NCBI GenBank assembly: GCA_002412495.1
Contig: DHVE01000078.1
Coordinates: forward strand, 1-38,614
Source: Betaproteobacteria bacterium UBA5216
GTDB taxonomy: Bacteria; Pseudomonadota; Gammaproteobacteria; Burkholderiales; SG8-41
Direction of reading: 5' to 3'
DNA length: 38,614 nt
Shown one piece after another: positions 1-7,795 of the stretch. A program made the position numbers and the translations under genes. The notes beneath the pieces are model-generated. The model ran no database searches and had not been told where the DNA came from. It saw only the letters and a list, made by a program, of their open reading frames with translations. Numbering within the stretch: position 1 is the first letter of the stretch; each line of letters begins with the position of its first letter.

Positions 1-731
1 GCTTGACGGGGGAGCTTACGATAGCGCATGGTATTGCGTTCCACCACGCCGCGCATTCCGCCGATGTGCAGGGATTCACCATCGGACTTTTTGCCGATGA
101 CTGTAAATCCCAGTCTGTTGCTGCCGATGGTACCGAGATAGGCTTGCATCGCCAGCCGCCCCACCACACCATAGCCGTACGAATACGACAGGCGCACAAA
201 CGTCTGCTCGCTGTCCAGCGGGATCGCCTCGAGCAATATGCGGTAATCGCGCGTGCTCAGCGGCCCCTCGTCTGCGTCTAACTGCACTCGCAAATAGTTC
301 GGAGTCTGGGCAGACACGCCATGAGAAAAAACCACTGAATAGGCATCCTTCAGCGGCTGATCGTATTTCTTGCCAATGCTGACAGTAATGACATTTTTCT
401 CACCGGCGATGGAGGCGCGGCAATACTTGGTATTGAGGTGCAACATCATGACATCACACCAATTGTCGGCACTTCTCAGTGCCGCGCTGACAGTCGCGAA
501 CGGGTAATTGATGAGTGCATGAATGTTTCCTGTCACACTCCCCGTGGTATCGCCCGACTCCAGATATAGCGGCCTTTGGTATTGATTGCGGCTAAGTTGA
601 TCCCTTAATGCGCCATGCTTGGCCCGGAGCGCTGCTGCATAGTTTTCGTTGACGTCAGCCGCATGGGCAAAGCACGCACACAGGCACGTCAGTGAAAACG
701 TAAACACCCTCAAAGACGTCCATATTCTCAT
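1..731 (-). CDS. Secreted START-like hypothetical protein (3' end beyond left edge)
   Basis: An uninterrupted reading frame runs from ATG at 731 off the left edge (243 codons visible, no stop). Residues 1-24 form a Sec signal peptide ending ACFAHA, cut before ADVNENY. The mature part has YAAALRAKHGALRDQL near its N-terminus, then NRNQYQRPLYLES-type and DNWCDVMMLHLNTKYC stretches, and a late FVRLSYSYGYG-AMQAYLGTIG segment. From memory this resembles uncharacterised exported betaproteobacterial proteins, probably with a START/SRPBCC-like lipid-binding fold; no catalytic motif is visible. It lies 56 bp downstream of the phospholipase D gene on the same strand, so cotranscription is likely, and the pairing suggests an envelope-lipid role (inference). 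No strong ribosome-binding site is seen. Confident that it is a gene, unsure of function. Confidence 0.85.
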   Translation of the reverse strand, partial: MRIWTSLRVFTFSLTCLCACFAHAADVNENYAAALRAKHGALRDQLSRNQYQRPLYLESGDTTGSVTGNIHALINYPFATVSAALRSADNWCDVMMLHLNTKYCRASIAGEKNVITVSIGKKYDQPLKDAYSVVFSHGVSAQTPNYLRVQLDADEGPLSTRDYRILLEAIPLDSEQTFVRLSYSYGYGVVGRLAMQAYLGTIGSNRLGFTVIGKKSDGESLHIGGMRGVVERNTMRYRKLPRQ

Positions 732-787
732 TCCAACAGTCGGCTCACCGGTGTTTGTAGGTCGCATAAGACTTTTTTGCGCGGCAT

Positions 788-2209
788 CTAAAGTGAGCGT
801 TGCCAAAGCCGTGCAGCCTGCTCGCGAAGGCGCATGCTCAGTGGCCGTTCATTCCATTGTTCAAGTGTTATTGCATTGGAAGACGCCAGGTCCCTTTCGA
901 ACATGGTTTGCATCTGCGCACCGAACTCCTGTCCGAGGATGACGGCGTTCACTTCGTCGTTGTGCAGAAAACTGCGCCAGTCGAGGTTGGTTGAGCCTAT
1001 CGTCGACCACACGCCATCAATGAGCGCGGTCTTGGCATGCAACAGCGCATCGCGCCGCTCGTAGATTTTTACACCTGCCGTAAGTAGTTCCTCGTAGTAA
1101 GAACGTCCGGTGTGGTACACCAGCCACGAATCGGTGTAACTCGGAAGTATGATTTTTACGTCTACGCTACGCCGTGCAGCATCTTTGAGTGCGGCGAGCA
1201 ACTGCGCATCCGGCACGAAATAGGCGTTGGTCAGAAATACCGCGGTTTCGGCACTTCCTATTGCAGAAAGCAGCGTCGCATACATCAACGTGTACGATTC
1301 ATCGGGTGAACTGCCGATGGCACGCACGACTTCCTTGCCCTTGTTGGCGAGCTTCGGCAAATAATAGCGAGGCGCCAGCGTTGCGCCTTTCTGCTTTTCC
1401 CACGTTTCGAGAAACAGTTTCTGAAATTCGCCTACCACGGGCCCCTCTACCTGCATATGGGTGTCACGCCACGGGGCCTTTTCCTCTGGACGCGTACTGG
1501 ATTGCTGAGCGAAGGATCCCCCCGAGTACACGCTGCTGATGTTGATTCCGCCGAGGAACGCGGTCTGGCCGTCGACGATCAATAGCTTGCGGTGATCGCG
1601 CTGATTGACACTCCAGCCTTGCTTCGAAGTGAGCGGATTTACGGGATTGAATTCGAGGACATTGATGCCGCTGTCGGTGAGACGTTTGAAGAATGTCTTG
1701 GACGCGTTCATCCCGCCCACACTGTCATAGATGAGATTTACCTGAATGCCCTGTTGCTGCTTCTCGATGAGTGCGCTTGCGAAGCGATTTCCGACCTCAT
1801 CGTCTTCGATGATGTAGGTTTCCAGATTGATATGATCCTTCGCGTTGCGGATCGCGGTAAGCATGGCCTTGTAGGTGGCAGGACCGTCCTGCAGGAGCAC
1901 CACGCTGTTGCCTATCATCAACGGGCTTCCGGTAATAGCCGCTTCCAAGGCCATATGCCGGTCAAAGATGCTGGTTTCCTCACCGCCGATCTTGAGTTTG
2001 TCGAGGACCGCTTTGCTTTGCTCGGCGCTTAGCGGGCCGCGCGCACCCTCGAGTCGCACAGCCCGGACGGGACGCATACCCATATCGGGAACGATGGTCG
2101 GCAGCGAACCACATCCAGCCAGGATGGCAAGAAATGCTGCCGCCGCGCTTCGAGCAAATGTTCCTCGACAGGCGCGTGCGAACTGTCGAGCGACATCCAA
2201 TTCAAACAT
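788..2209 (-). CDS. Phospholipase D / cardiolipin synthase-like lipoprotein
   Basis: The protein (473 aa) has two complete HKD motifs: H206-x-K208-x4-D213 (DHRKLLIVDG) and H391-x-K393-x4-D398 (LHAKTALIDG), each followed by a GG/GS-x-N element. This is the signature of phospholipase D superfamily phosphatidyltransferases such as cardiolipin synthases. A hydrophobic N-terminus with lipobox LAGC (30-33) predicts a lipoprotein facing the periplasm, unlike classical ClsA with its two membrane helices. The frame opens upstream to 2287, but ATG at 2209 has GAGG 8 nt upstream and restores a normal signal peptide, so it was chosen. The gene shares its strand with the START-like gene after it and the CigR-like gene before it. 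Whether it makes cardiolipin or hydrolyses phospholipid cannot be told. Confidence 0.9.
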   Translation of the reverse strand: MFELDVARQFARACRGTFARSAAAAFLAILAGCGSLPTIVPDMGMRPVRAVRLEGARGPLSAEQSKAVLDKLKIGGEETSIFDRHMALEAAITGSPLMIGNSVVLLQDGPATYKAMLTAIRNAKDHINLETYIIEDDEVGNRFASALIEKQQQGIQVNLIYDSVGGMNASKTFFKRLTDSGINVLEFNPVNPLTSKQGWSVNQRDHRKLLIVDGQTAFLGGINISSVYSGGSFAQQSSTRPEEKAPWRDTHMQVEGPVVGEFQKLFLETWEKQKGATLAPRYYLPKLANKGKEVVRAIGSSPDESYTLMYATLLSAIGSAETAVFLTNAYFVPDAQLLAALKDAARRSVDVKIILPSYTDSWLVYHTGRSYYEELLTAGVKIYERRDALLHAKTALIDGVWSTIGSTNLDWRSFLHNDEVNAVILGQEFGAQMQTMFERDLASSNAITLEQWNERPLSMRLREQAARLWQRSL

Positions 2210-2294
2210 ACACAACCTCACAGGGTATTCGAGGCGTTCGTTTCTGTACGGAAATCGAGCCGGGATCGCGTTCTCTGCCGTAAGCACCTACGTG

Positions 2295-2321
2295 CTATTG
2301 GACGTGGTTCACGTCCAATAG
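2295..2321. repeat. Perfect 12-bp palindrome with 3-nt spacer
   Basis: The arms 2295-2306 and 2310-2321 (CTATTGGACGTG and its exact complement) are separated by GTT. The element lies between the end of the CigR-like gene and the start of the phospholipase gene, 86 bp before the latter's ATG. No T-run follows on either strand, so a simple intrinsic terminator is not supported. It could be an operator, an mRNA-stabilising hairpin or a single REP-like unit. Confidence 0.5.
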
Positions 2322-2354
2322 GAACAGCGGCAAAACGACAGACGACGTGATTCG

Positions 2355-2885
2355 TTACATCCTTCCCAGGTCCTGCATGGCATCGATGATCATGCCTGTG
2401 CCGATTGCGATCAGCAGGATGTCACTTGCTACTCGCACGTACCGATATCCCGGTCGGGGTTGCCCGAACTGCACGACAAGCGCCGGCGGCACGTCGTAAT
2501 AGATCACCTCGCGAGGCAACGCGCGGCCAACAACCCAATTTCTGGCCTGGCCCGGTGGCATGCAGCCGTTGTTCTTCTTGGCCAATCCCGGGGGGCAATG
2601 GCCGCCCCGGTACTGCTCGCGGTAATAGTCACGAGCAATGGTCCGGTGCCGGTCGTCAAAGCGGTTATTGGTGCTGACGGCGGGCCCGGCTCTGTCATGA
2701 GAGGGCCGTTCCTCCACATTCTGTTGGCCGCCCCTGTTGTGGTCGGGTTTGTCCCTCTGTTCGCTCTTATGGTTGTTACCGTTGCCGGCCCACGATGGCT
2801 TGTCCGCCAGTGTCGAACCCACGGCCAGCAGGCCCGCAAATGCAATAGCTACCGCACAATTTGTTGTTGAATAAAGTCGTTTCAT
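2355..2885 (-). CDS. CigR/RcnB-like exported protein
   Basis: The protein (176 aa) has a signal peptide (LLAVGSTLA), then a low-complexity polar region rich in Asn, His, Arg and Asp (about 35-90). A C-terminal domain follows with GHCPPGLAKKNNGCMPPGQA, a GYRYVRV stretch and a terminal hydrophobic segment DILLIAIGTGMIIDAM. The CPPG..GCMPPGQ block and the hydrophobic tail are typical of the CigR/RcnB-like family; Salmonella CigR is an inner-membrane anti-virulence regulator, and RcnB is linked to nickel and cobalt homeostasis. The His-rich linker could bind metal (inference). Two in-frame ATGs are 12 nt apart; the second (2885) is preferred because GGAG lies 6 nt before it. Confidence 0.75.
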   Translation of the reverse strand: MKRLYSTTNCAVAIAFAGLLAVGSTLADKPSWAGNGNNHKSEQRDKPDHNRGGQQNVEERPSHDRAGPAVSTNNRFDDRHRTIARDYYREQYRGGHCPPGLAKKNNGCMPPGQARNWVVGRALPREVIYYDVPPALVVQFGQPRPGYRYVRVASDILLIAIGTGMIIDAMQDLGRM

Positions 2886-2951
2886 GAATAACTCCATGTG
2901 AAAAAGTACTTGAGTGGCCGAAACTACCGGATATTGCGAAACGGGCTTAAT

Positions 2952-3164
2952 TTAATGGCCCGAATTTCGATTTCGATGCAGGAATTCCCTGAGTTGCCTG
3001 GATGTCTCCTGCTTCAGGTAGCCGTAACGCTCCTGCACCCAGGTAGCCCGCTGTTTATGCAGGCCAGTCAATTCACGCTTTGAATCACTGGTGAACTTGC
3101 TCCGCCGTGCTTTTATTTTCTCGCCAAACTGATTTAGGTTTTCGTCTACAGGACCGTGATACAT
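2952..3164 (-). CDS. CsbD-like stress protein
   Basis: A 70-aa charged, Cys-free protein with no signal peptide. Its centre and C-terminus (GEKIKARRSKFTSD, then QERYGYLKQETSRQLREFL) match the CsbD pattern, in which a GKxKExWGKLTDDD segment is followed by GxIQERYGxxKEEAexQ. The aromatic ERYGY core is conserved, although the middle is more basic than usual. CsbD proteins are small general-stress proteins of unknown mechanism. ATG at 3164 has GGAG 8 nt upstream. Neighbours with envelope and stress roles (CigR-like, DoxX remnant) fit. The family call is moderately secure, the existence of the gene fairly secure. Confidence 0.65.
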   Translation of the reverse strand: MYHGPVDENLNQFGEKIKARRSKFTSDSKRELTGLHKQRATWVQERYGYLKQETSRQLREFLHRNRNSGH

Positions 3165-3279
3165 ATCGATCTCCGGTTGGCAACCATGCGCTTGTGATGC
3201 TCGCTACCCATCAATGAGCGGATAATCTCGTGCTTGGAACGCCGGGTCTGTGCGATAACGCACCGTCGGTGTCATGGAT

Positions 3280-3543
3280 TCAATACGCGAGTCTCGGTGG
3301 CGAGTTACGGAGTGCATCAACACTCCACGCACCCGAACCCCAGGCAGCCTGTGTCAGCAGACCGCCAACCCCCCCGATGTTTTTGAAAAACAAGAGTTGC
3401 TGCACAAATTGCTGGTCGGCCGGTACACTCCAGTAGCGGTGTAAGAAGAACGACGCCATCAGAGTGAATAAAGCCAGCACAACTGTGGCCGGGCGGATAG
3501 CCAGCCCGATGATCAGGGCGATGCGCCGAAACTTGGTGCCTGT
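3280..3543 (-). pseudogene. 5'-truncated DoxX family gene
   Basis: Only the C-terminal two thirds of a DoxX membrane protein is present. A helix resembling RPATVVLALFTLMASFFLH is followed by YWSVPADQQFVQQLLFFKNIGGVGGLLTQAAWG and a short tail. DoxX proteins normally have four membrane helices and about 130-150 residues; here the first helix or two and the usual start are missing. Upstream, the frame changes into unrelated sequence (MGGGTRHDMCW) that borders the IS3 remnant, so an insertion followed by a deletion probably removed the 5' end. The right boundary given is approximate. Confidence 0.65.
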
Positions 3544-3582
3544 CCAACACATATCGTGCCGCGTCCCGCCGCCCATTGGGCC

Positions 3583-3720
3583 TTAGCGCTTTTTTGCGGC
3601 CAGGTTCTTCGTCGCCGCGTTCTCCAGTGCCATGTCCGCAAACAGGCGCTTCAACCGCGCGTTCTCCGCTTCCAGCTCCTTCACCCGCTTCAGGTCCCGA
3701 CCAATCTTCGTTGTGATGGC
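3583..3720 (-). mobile_element. IS3-family OrfA remnant (C-terminal coiled coil)
   Basis: The minus strand encodes about 45 residues ending at TAA (3583-3585), with the leucine-zipper pattern of IS3 OrfA transposase subunits: DLKRVKELEAENARLKRL followed by FADMALENAATKNL and a basic tail. The helix-turn-helix half of OrfA, all of OrfB and recognisable terminal inverted repeats are absent. It lies between the truncated DoxX fragment and the stop codon of the SDR gene (3722-3724), marking an old rearrangement scar. Confidence 0.75.
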
Positions 3721-3721
3721 G

Positions 3722-4498
3722 TCAAGTCAACGCGCCAATCATGCCGCCTTCGACCTGAATGCTGGAGCCTGTGATAAATCCGGCCTGCATGGAGGCAAGA
3801 AACGCCACCACGCCGGTTACTTCTTCCTGGGTGCCCATGCGGCCCAACGGTGTGAGTTGCTTGCGCGCTTCGGCTTGCGCCGCAGAGTAGGCCGAGGCAG
3901 ACGTGCGATGCGAGGTGTCGATCAGTGCCGGTGCGACACAGTTGACTGTGATCCCCTTGTTACCGACTTCGTTCGCCAGATGCTTCATATATGCGGTCAC
4001 CCCAGCGCGAAACACGGTGGACAGGCAATGATGCCGCATGGGTTCCTTGACCGACGCGGAGGTAATTGCGATGACACGCCCCCAATTGCGGCCAAGCATC
4101 AGCGGCACGATGCGTTTCGCCACCTGTATCGCCCCCCACAATTGAACCTGATAGGCATCCCGCCAACGCGATTCGTCGAGTTCGTCCAACGTGGCACGTA
4201 TGGGGTTAGGCGGCCGGCCGGTATTCAGCACCAGAATATCTAGCCTCCCGAACTTTATTTCGAGCGTGTTCGCGAGGTTTTCCACGTCGGCGGCGTTTGT
4301 CATGTCGCCGGCTATCGCGAGCGCTTGCACGCCATGACGGGTTTCTATTTCCCGCGCCACGGCTTGCAGCTTGTCTTTTGAGCGCGCGAAGAGCGCGACA
4401 TGCACGCCCTCGGCGGCAAGGGCGTGCGCGATGTTTTTGCCCATGCCTGCGCTGGATGCGGTCACCAGGGCAAATTTGCCGGCGATTCCGAGATTCAT
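3722..4498 (-). CDS. SDR-family oxidoreductase with non-canonical active site
   Basis: A 258-aa Rossmann protein. The N-terminal nucleotide site reads TASSAGMG (about 13-20, classical T-G-x3-G-x-G), with an NxG-like LNTGRPP at about 91 and Ser in ITSASVKEP. Where classical SDRs have Tyr-x3-Lys, this protein has LSTVFRAGV: alignment on the following AG/AA-V puts Ser at the Tyr and Arg at the Lys position. I recall a similar Tyr-less subfamily containing an ALRAGVTG motif, so it is probably a bona fide variant whose reaction need not be a standard alcohol/ketone interconversion. It is the last gene of a minus-strand series, 63 bp after the UbiD gene. The C-terminus appears intact despite the adjacent IS remnant. 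Confidence 0.85.
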   Translation of the reverse strand: MNLGIAGKFALVTASSAGMGKNIAHALAAEGVHVALFARSKDKLQAVAREIETRHGVQALAIAGDMTNAADVENLANTLEIKFGRLDILVLNTGRPPNPIRATLDELDESRWRDAYQVQLWGAIQVAKRIVPLMLGRNWGRVIAITSASVKEPMRHHCLSTVFRAGVTAYMKHLANEVGNKGITVNCVAPALIDTSHRTSASAYSAAQAEARKQLTPLGRMGTQEEVTGVVAFLASMQAGFITGSSIQVEGGMIGALT

Positions 4499-4561
4499 GT
4501 AATTAACCTCTATGGTGGCGAAAGCAGGGTGACCGAGCGCATGAGCAGAAAAATTGCGCGC

Positions 4562-6016
4562 TTACAGAATCGTTTTCCACTTCTCCCTGACGCGATCCTG
4601 CAAGGCCTTGCTGGCTTCGGCCACCAACGGAAATTGCTTGAGATGGTCGAACGGACGGCAGGCGTCGATGACGGCTTTGGACGTAAGCGGCGCGCCATAG
4701 GGGTAGGCGAGTGACATCGGGTCGCTGCGGGAGCCCATGCCACGCTTGATCAAGTCAATATCGATTTCGGGATCGGTGCGCGTGGCGATGGCCCACATGA
4801 CTTCTTGCAGATTGGCGGGATCAATATCGTCATCAACCACAACCGCGTAGCGTGACAGATACGCGCCCACGCCGCATTGACTGAGGATATGTCCCGCCTG
4901 GCGCGCATGTCCCGCATAGCGTTGCCTGATGGCAACCACGGTGAACAGGCGCGCGCCGCCGACTTCGTGCGCCCACACGTTTGCAACATCCGGCACGCCT
5001 GCCGCCGTGAGCGCATTGAACAGCAACGCGGAGCGCATGACGGCTTTGGAATACGAATAATCGTTCGGCGGCTTTGCGGGCGGGCTGCCGAGCAGTATCG
5101 GATTATCTCGATAATAAATACGCTCGACCGTCACCACGGGCGCCGGACCTTCCTCGCCCGGGTAGTAGCCCAGAAACTCGCCAAACGGCCCTTCGGTGCG
5201 CTCGTCACCGGGATGCACCCAGCCTTCGAGCACCACTTCGGCCGCGCTGGGAAATGGAAGTTTTGTCACTTCGCCGGTAACCACCGACACCGGCTGCCGC
5301 AGAATGGCGCCGATGTAATTGAATTCGCACATCTGAAACGGAATTTCGATACCCGATATCAAATAGTTGATCGGGTCGGCGCCCAGTATGATGGCCACCG
5401 GAAACGGCTTGCCCGCGCGCTGGTATTTTTCATGTTGAATATGGCCGTGCTTGCCCGGCACCATATACAGGCCGACGTGATTACGGTCATGCACCATGAT
5501 GCGATACGTACCGACATTGATCCATTCGGAATCAAAGTCCCGGGTGACCACCGAACATCCGGTGCCGATATAACGGCCACCGTCTTTTTCGTGCCAAAGC
5601 GGCGCCGGAAAAGCGAGCACGTTGACGCCGGGGCCGCGTTGCACGTTGTCGAACACCGGACCGGTGGTGGTAACGACCGGGTCATATTGGGCCGCGTCGG
5701 CTTGCCATTGCGCGGGCTTGCCCCGCAGCTTTTGTACCAAATTCTGATGCGAGGGCTCAACGCCCAATCGCAATATCGTTGACAGCCGGACCGGGCTGCT
5801 GGTACTGCACGTGAGTACGCGAAATCCCTTGGGATAGCCGGTGATTTCATCGAACAACAGGGCGGGAGACTTTTCTTTTTTGACGTTTAATTCGCTGATG
5901 GCGCCGAGTTCGAGATTCCAGTCCGCGCCGATGACATCGTGCACTTCTCCCGCCGAGCGGATTTGATCCAGCCACGCGCGTAAATCGAGCGGATTGCCGT
6001 CCCCATTATTTTTCAT
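4562..6016 (-). CDS. UbiD-family prFMN-dependent decarboxylase
   Basis: A 484-aa protein with the hallmarks of UbiD-type reversible (de)carboxylases that use prenylated FMN. These include WINVGTYR (Asn and Arg in the prFMN/metal site, Arg at about 172), and E275-G-P-F-G-E280 followed by FLGYY, matching the two catalytic glutamates spaced by five. A late acidic VVVDDDID is also typical. Length is normal. Such enzymes act on aromatic or alpha,beta-unsaturated carboxylates; the substrate is not predictable. No UbiX flavin prenyltransferase is in the window. A TTG overlaps the upstream Bug stop, but ATG at 6016, 5 nt past that stop, is preferred. The operon with two Bug receptors, an SDR and an unknown protein suggests catabolism of an imported acid. 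Confidence 0.93.
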   Translation of the reverse strand: MKNNGDGNPLDLRAWLDQIRSAGEVHDVIGADWNLELGAISELNVKKEKSPALLFDEITGYPKGFRVLTCSTSSPVRLSTILRLGVEPSHQNLVQKLRGKPAQWQADAAQYDPVVTTTGPVFDNVQRGPGVNVLAFPAPLWHEKDGGRYIGTGCSVVTRDFDSEWINVGTYRIMVHDRNHVGLYMVPGKHGHIQHEKYQRAGKPFPVAIILGADPINYLISGIEIPFQMCEFNYIGAILRQPVSVVTGEVTKLPFPSAAEVVLEGWVHPGDERTEGPFGEFLGYYPGEEGPAPVVTVERIYYRDNPILLGSPPAKPPNDYSYSKAVMRSALLFNALTAAGVPDVANVWAHEVGGARLFTVVAIRQRYAGHARQAGHILSQCGVGAYLSRYAVVVDDDIDPANLQEVMWAIATRTDPEIDIDLIKRGMGSRSDPMSLAYPYGAPLTSKAVIDACRPFDHLKQFPLVAEASKALQDRVREKWKTIL

Positions 6017-6021
6017 TGTGT

Positions 6022-6990
6022 TCAACCGCCAATTTTCAGCCCTGCGGATTTCGCCACCGGCGTCCAGCGGTCAATTTCCTTTTGAAAAAAATCCGTGAAC
6101 GCCGCTGGTGATAACTCATTCGGCTTGATGCCTTCCGCGCTCAATCGATCCTGGATTTCTGCTGATCGCAGTACTTTGATGACTTCATTGTTCAAACGTG
6201 TGACGATTCCGGATGGAATGCCCGCGGGGCCGGAGTAGGCCGACCAGTTGGTGGTGGTGAGATCGCCAAATCCCGCTTCGGCAAATGTTTGCACCGATGC
6301 GTAATCGGGCAATCGCGTCGCGGACGTAATGGCGAGCGCCCGTACCCGCCCCGACTTGATGTGCGGTGCCGCCGTGCTCAGCGTAAGGAAGGCGGACGGT
6401 ATATGGCCGCCAATCAGATCAATAGCAGCGGGGCCGCCGCCCTTATATGAAATATGCAGCATATGTGCGCCAGTCCGGGCACGGAAGAGTTCGCCCATGA
6501 GATGGTTGTGCGTGCCCGCACCGGGGGAGCCATAGCTGATGCCGCCCGGCTGTGATTTTGTCAGTGCGATGAACGCCTTGACACTCTTTACCTGTACCGA
6601 GGGGTGAACCAGCAACGCCAGCGGCGGCCCGCCCAACAATGCAATGTGCGTAAAGCTCTTCATCGGATCAAATGGCGCAGCGCCCGCATTGGGCGCGATC
6701 ACATGCGAAGCCATGCCCGAGGCCACCAGCGTATAGCCGTCCGGCGGCGCCTTGGATACCATGTCCGATCCCACCAGCCCGCCCGCGCCCGCGCGGTTTT
6801 CTACGACAAACGAATGTTTGAGGCCGCCGCTCAATCGGTCGGCCACCAGCCGCGCCAGCATATCGGTCACGCCGCCGGGCGCATGCGGGACCACGATTCT
6901 GACGGGTTTGGTGGGCCATTCCTGCGCCATGGTACTGGCAGGCATCGTGCAAGCCACCAGCAGGGGCAGTTGAGCAATACGGCGATTCAT
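6022..6990 (-). CDS. Bug/TctC-family substrate-binding protein
   Basis: A 322-aa periplasmic binding protein of the Bug (TctC) family, which captures carboxylates or similar small acids for tripartite tricarboxylate transporters. It has a signal peptide (ACTMPASTMAQ), the first-strand motif WPTKPVRIVVPHAPGG with V-T-D-x2-A-R, VVENRAGAGG, APPDGYTL, LLVHPSVQ, ISYKGGGPAA and late NNEVIKVL/FFQKEIDRW. Mature length is normal. The stop is 5 nt before the UbiD ATG, so the receptor and decarboxylase are almost certainly cotranscribed, and the ligand may be the decarboxylase substrate (inference). ISYKG instead of VPYKG in the ligand-loop region is a small deviation. Confidence 0.93.
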   Translation of the reverse strand: MNRRIAQLPLLVACTMPASTMAQEWPTKPVRIVVPHAPGGVTDMLARLVADRLSGGLKHSFVVENRAGAGGLVGSDMVSKAPPDGYTLVASGMASHVIAPNAGAAPFDPMKSFTHIALLGGPPLALLVHPSVQVKSVKAFIALTKSQPGGISYGSPGAGTHNHLMGELFRARTGAHMLHISYKGGGPAAIDLIGGHIPSAFLTLSTAAPHIKSGRVRALAITSATRLPDYASVQTFAEAGFGDLTTTNWSAYSGPAGIPSGIVTRLNNEVIKVLRSAEIQDRLSAEGIKPNELSPAAFTDFFQKEIDRWTPVAKSAGLKIGG

Positions 6991-7015
6991 TTTGGCGGTT
7001 TGCGGTTGAGTATGT

Positions 7016-7693
7016 TTAACGTTGCGGCTCGGCTTTCAGCAACAAGCGCGCGAAATGCCGACCGGCGAATGTTTGCCCGGCCTTCAGTGGCAGCCGCTCC
7101 TCGCCCAGACTCGGATCGTACAGATTTTCCGGCGCATCAATTTCATACAAATTCATGTAATTGCCGGCGGGATCGTTGGCGATCTGCGCGGCATGCGGTG
7201 CGTGCTGCAGCTGCCATGCGCGATGCACGCCGGGCAATGCCAGCACACGCTGGATGTGCGCCGCGTTATCCGACACGAACCGGGCTTCCTGCGCGGCACT
7301 GCCGTGAAACTGGTAATCGCAGCGCGCCCAGCAGCGGCCGGCGCGCGGATCTTTTTCAACATGCGACAGCACTTTGTAAAACACGCGGCCCCAATTGCCC
7401 ATGTCGCGGCGCCAGGGTTCTTTTTCGCGTACGGGCGGCGGCGGGTTTGACGGAAACGACGAAAAAACACCGGGTTCGCGGATGGCGTAAATCTGCTGGT
7501 ATTCCTGCTCCATGATCCCGTCGTTGTCGCTTCCGCGAATCTCTCGGGTGCGCCAAGCCGTCGAGTAACCGGGCTTGTTTGCGAGTTCCTGGATGTGTTC
7601 ATCAAAGTGTTTGTTAAAGCCCGCGTCGAATTCCTTGATCAGTAGATCGAATCGCACGATTCCCAAATACGGGAATGCCTGGATGTCCACCAT
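7016..7693 (-). CDS. Unknown 225-aa soluble protein in catabolic operon
   Basis: I do not recognise this gene securely. There is no signal peptide or membrane segment. The N-terminal half is acidic/aromatic (VDIQAFPYLGIVRFDLLIKEF); the C-terminal half contains VLALPGVHRAWQLQHAPHAA followed by GNYMNLYEIDAPENL. The latter resembles ferredoxin-like dimeric alpha/beta-barrel proteins (EthD/DUF4286-like), where a short 'L-Y-E-I-D' strand is common, but I cannot confirm it. Start ATG at 7693 has AAGGAG 7 nt upstream, a strong site. It lies 25 bp before one Bug gene and 102 bp after another in the UbiD operon, so a catabolic or accessory role is plausible. Confidence 0.8.
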   Translation of the reverse strand: MVDIQAFPYLGIVRFDLLIKEFDAGFNKHFDEHIQELANKPGYSTAWRTREIRGSDNDGIMEQEYQQIYAIREPGVFSSFPSNPPPPVREKEPWRRDMGNWGRVFYKVLSHVEKDPRAGRCWARCDYQFHGSAAQEARFVSDNAAHIQRVLALPGVHRAWQLQHAPHAAQIANDPAGNYMNLYEIDAPENLYDPSLGEERLPLKAGQTFAGRHFARLLLKAEPQR

Positions 7694-7795
7694 GTCACGC
7701 TCCTTGGTCTATTGATTCAATGTGGGATGGTATTAACAGAACTACCGGCGTCATGCCGCGTACCCTTGGAGTTTACTGGATCAATAAGCGCGGCG

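Noticed and set aside
2288..2354. N-terminal extension and intrinsic terminator around the palindrome
   Set aside because: The extension of the phospholipase frame ends at 2287 and has no ribosome site; no T-run follows the hairpin on either strand.
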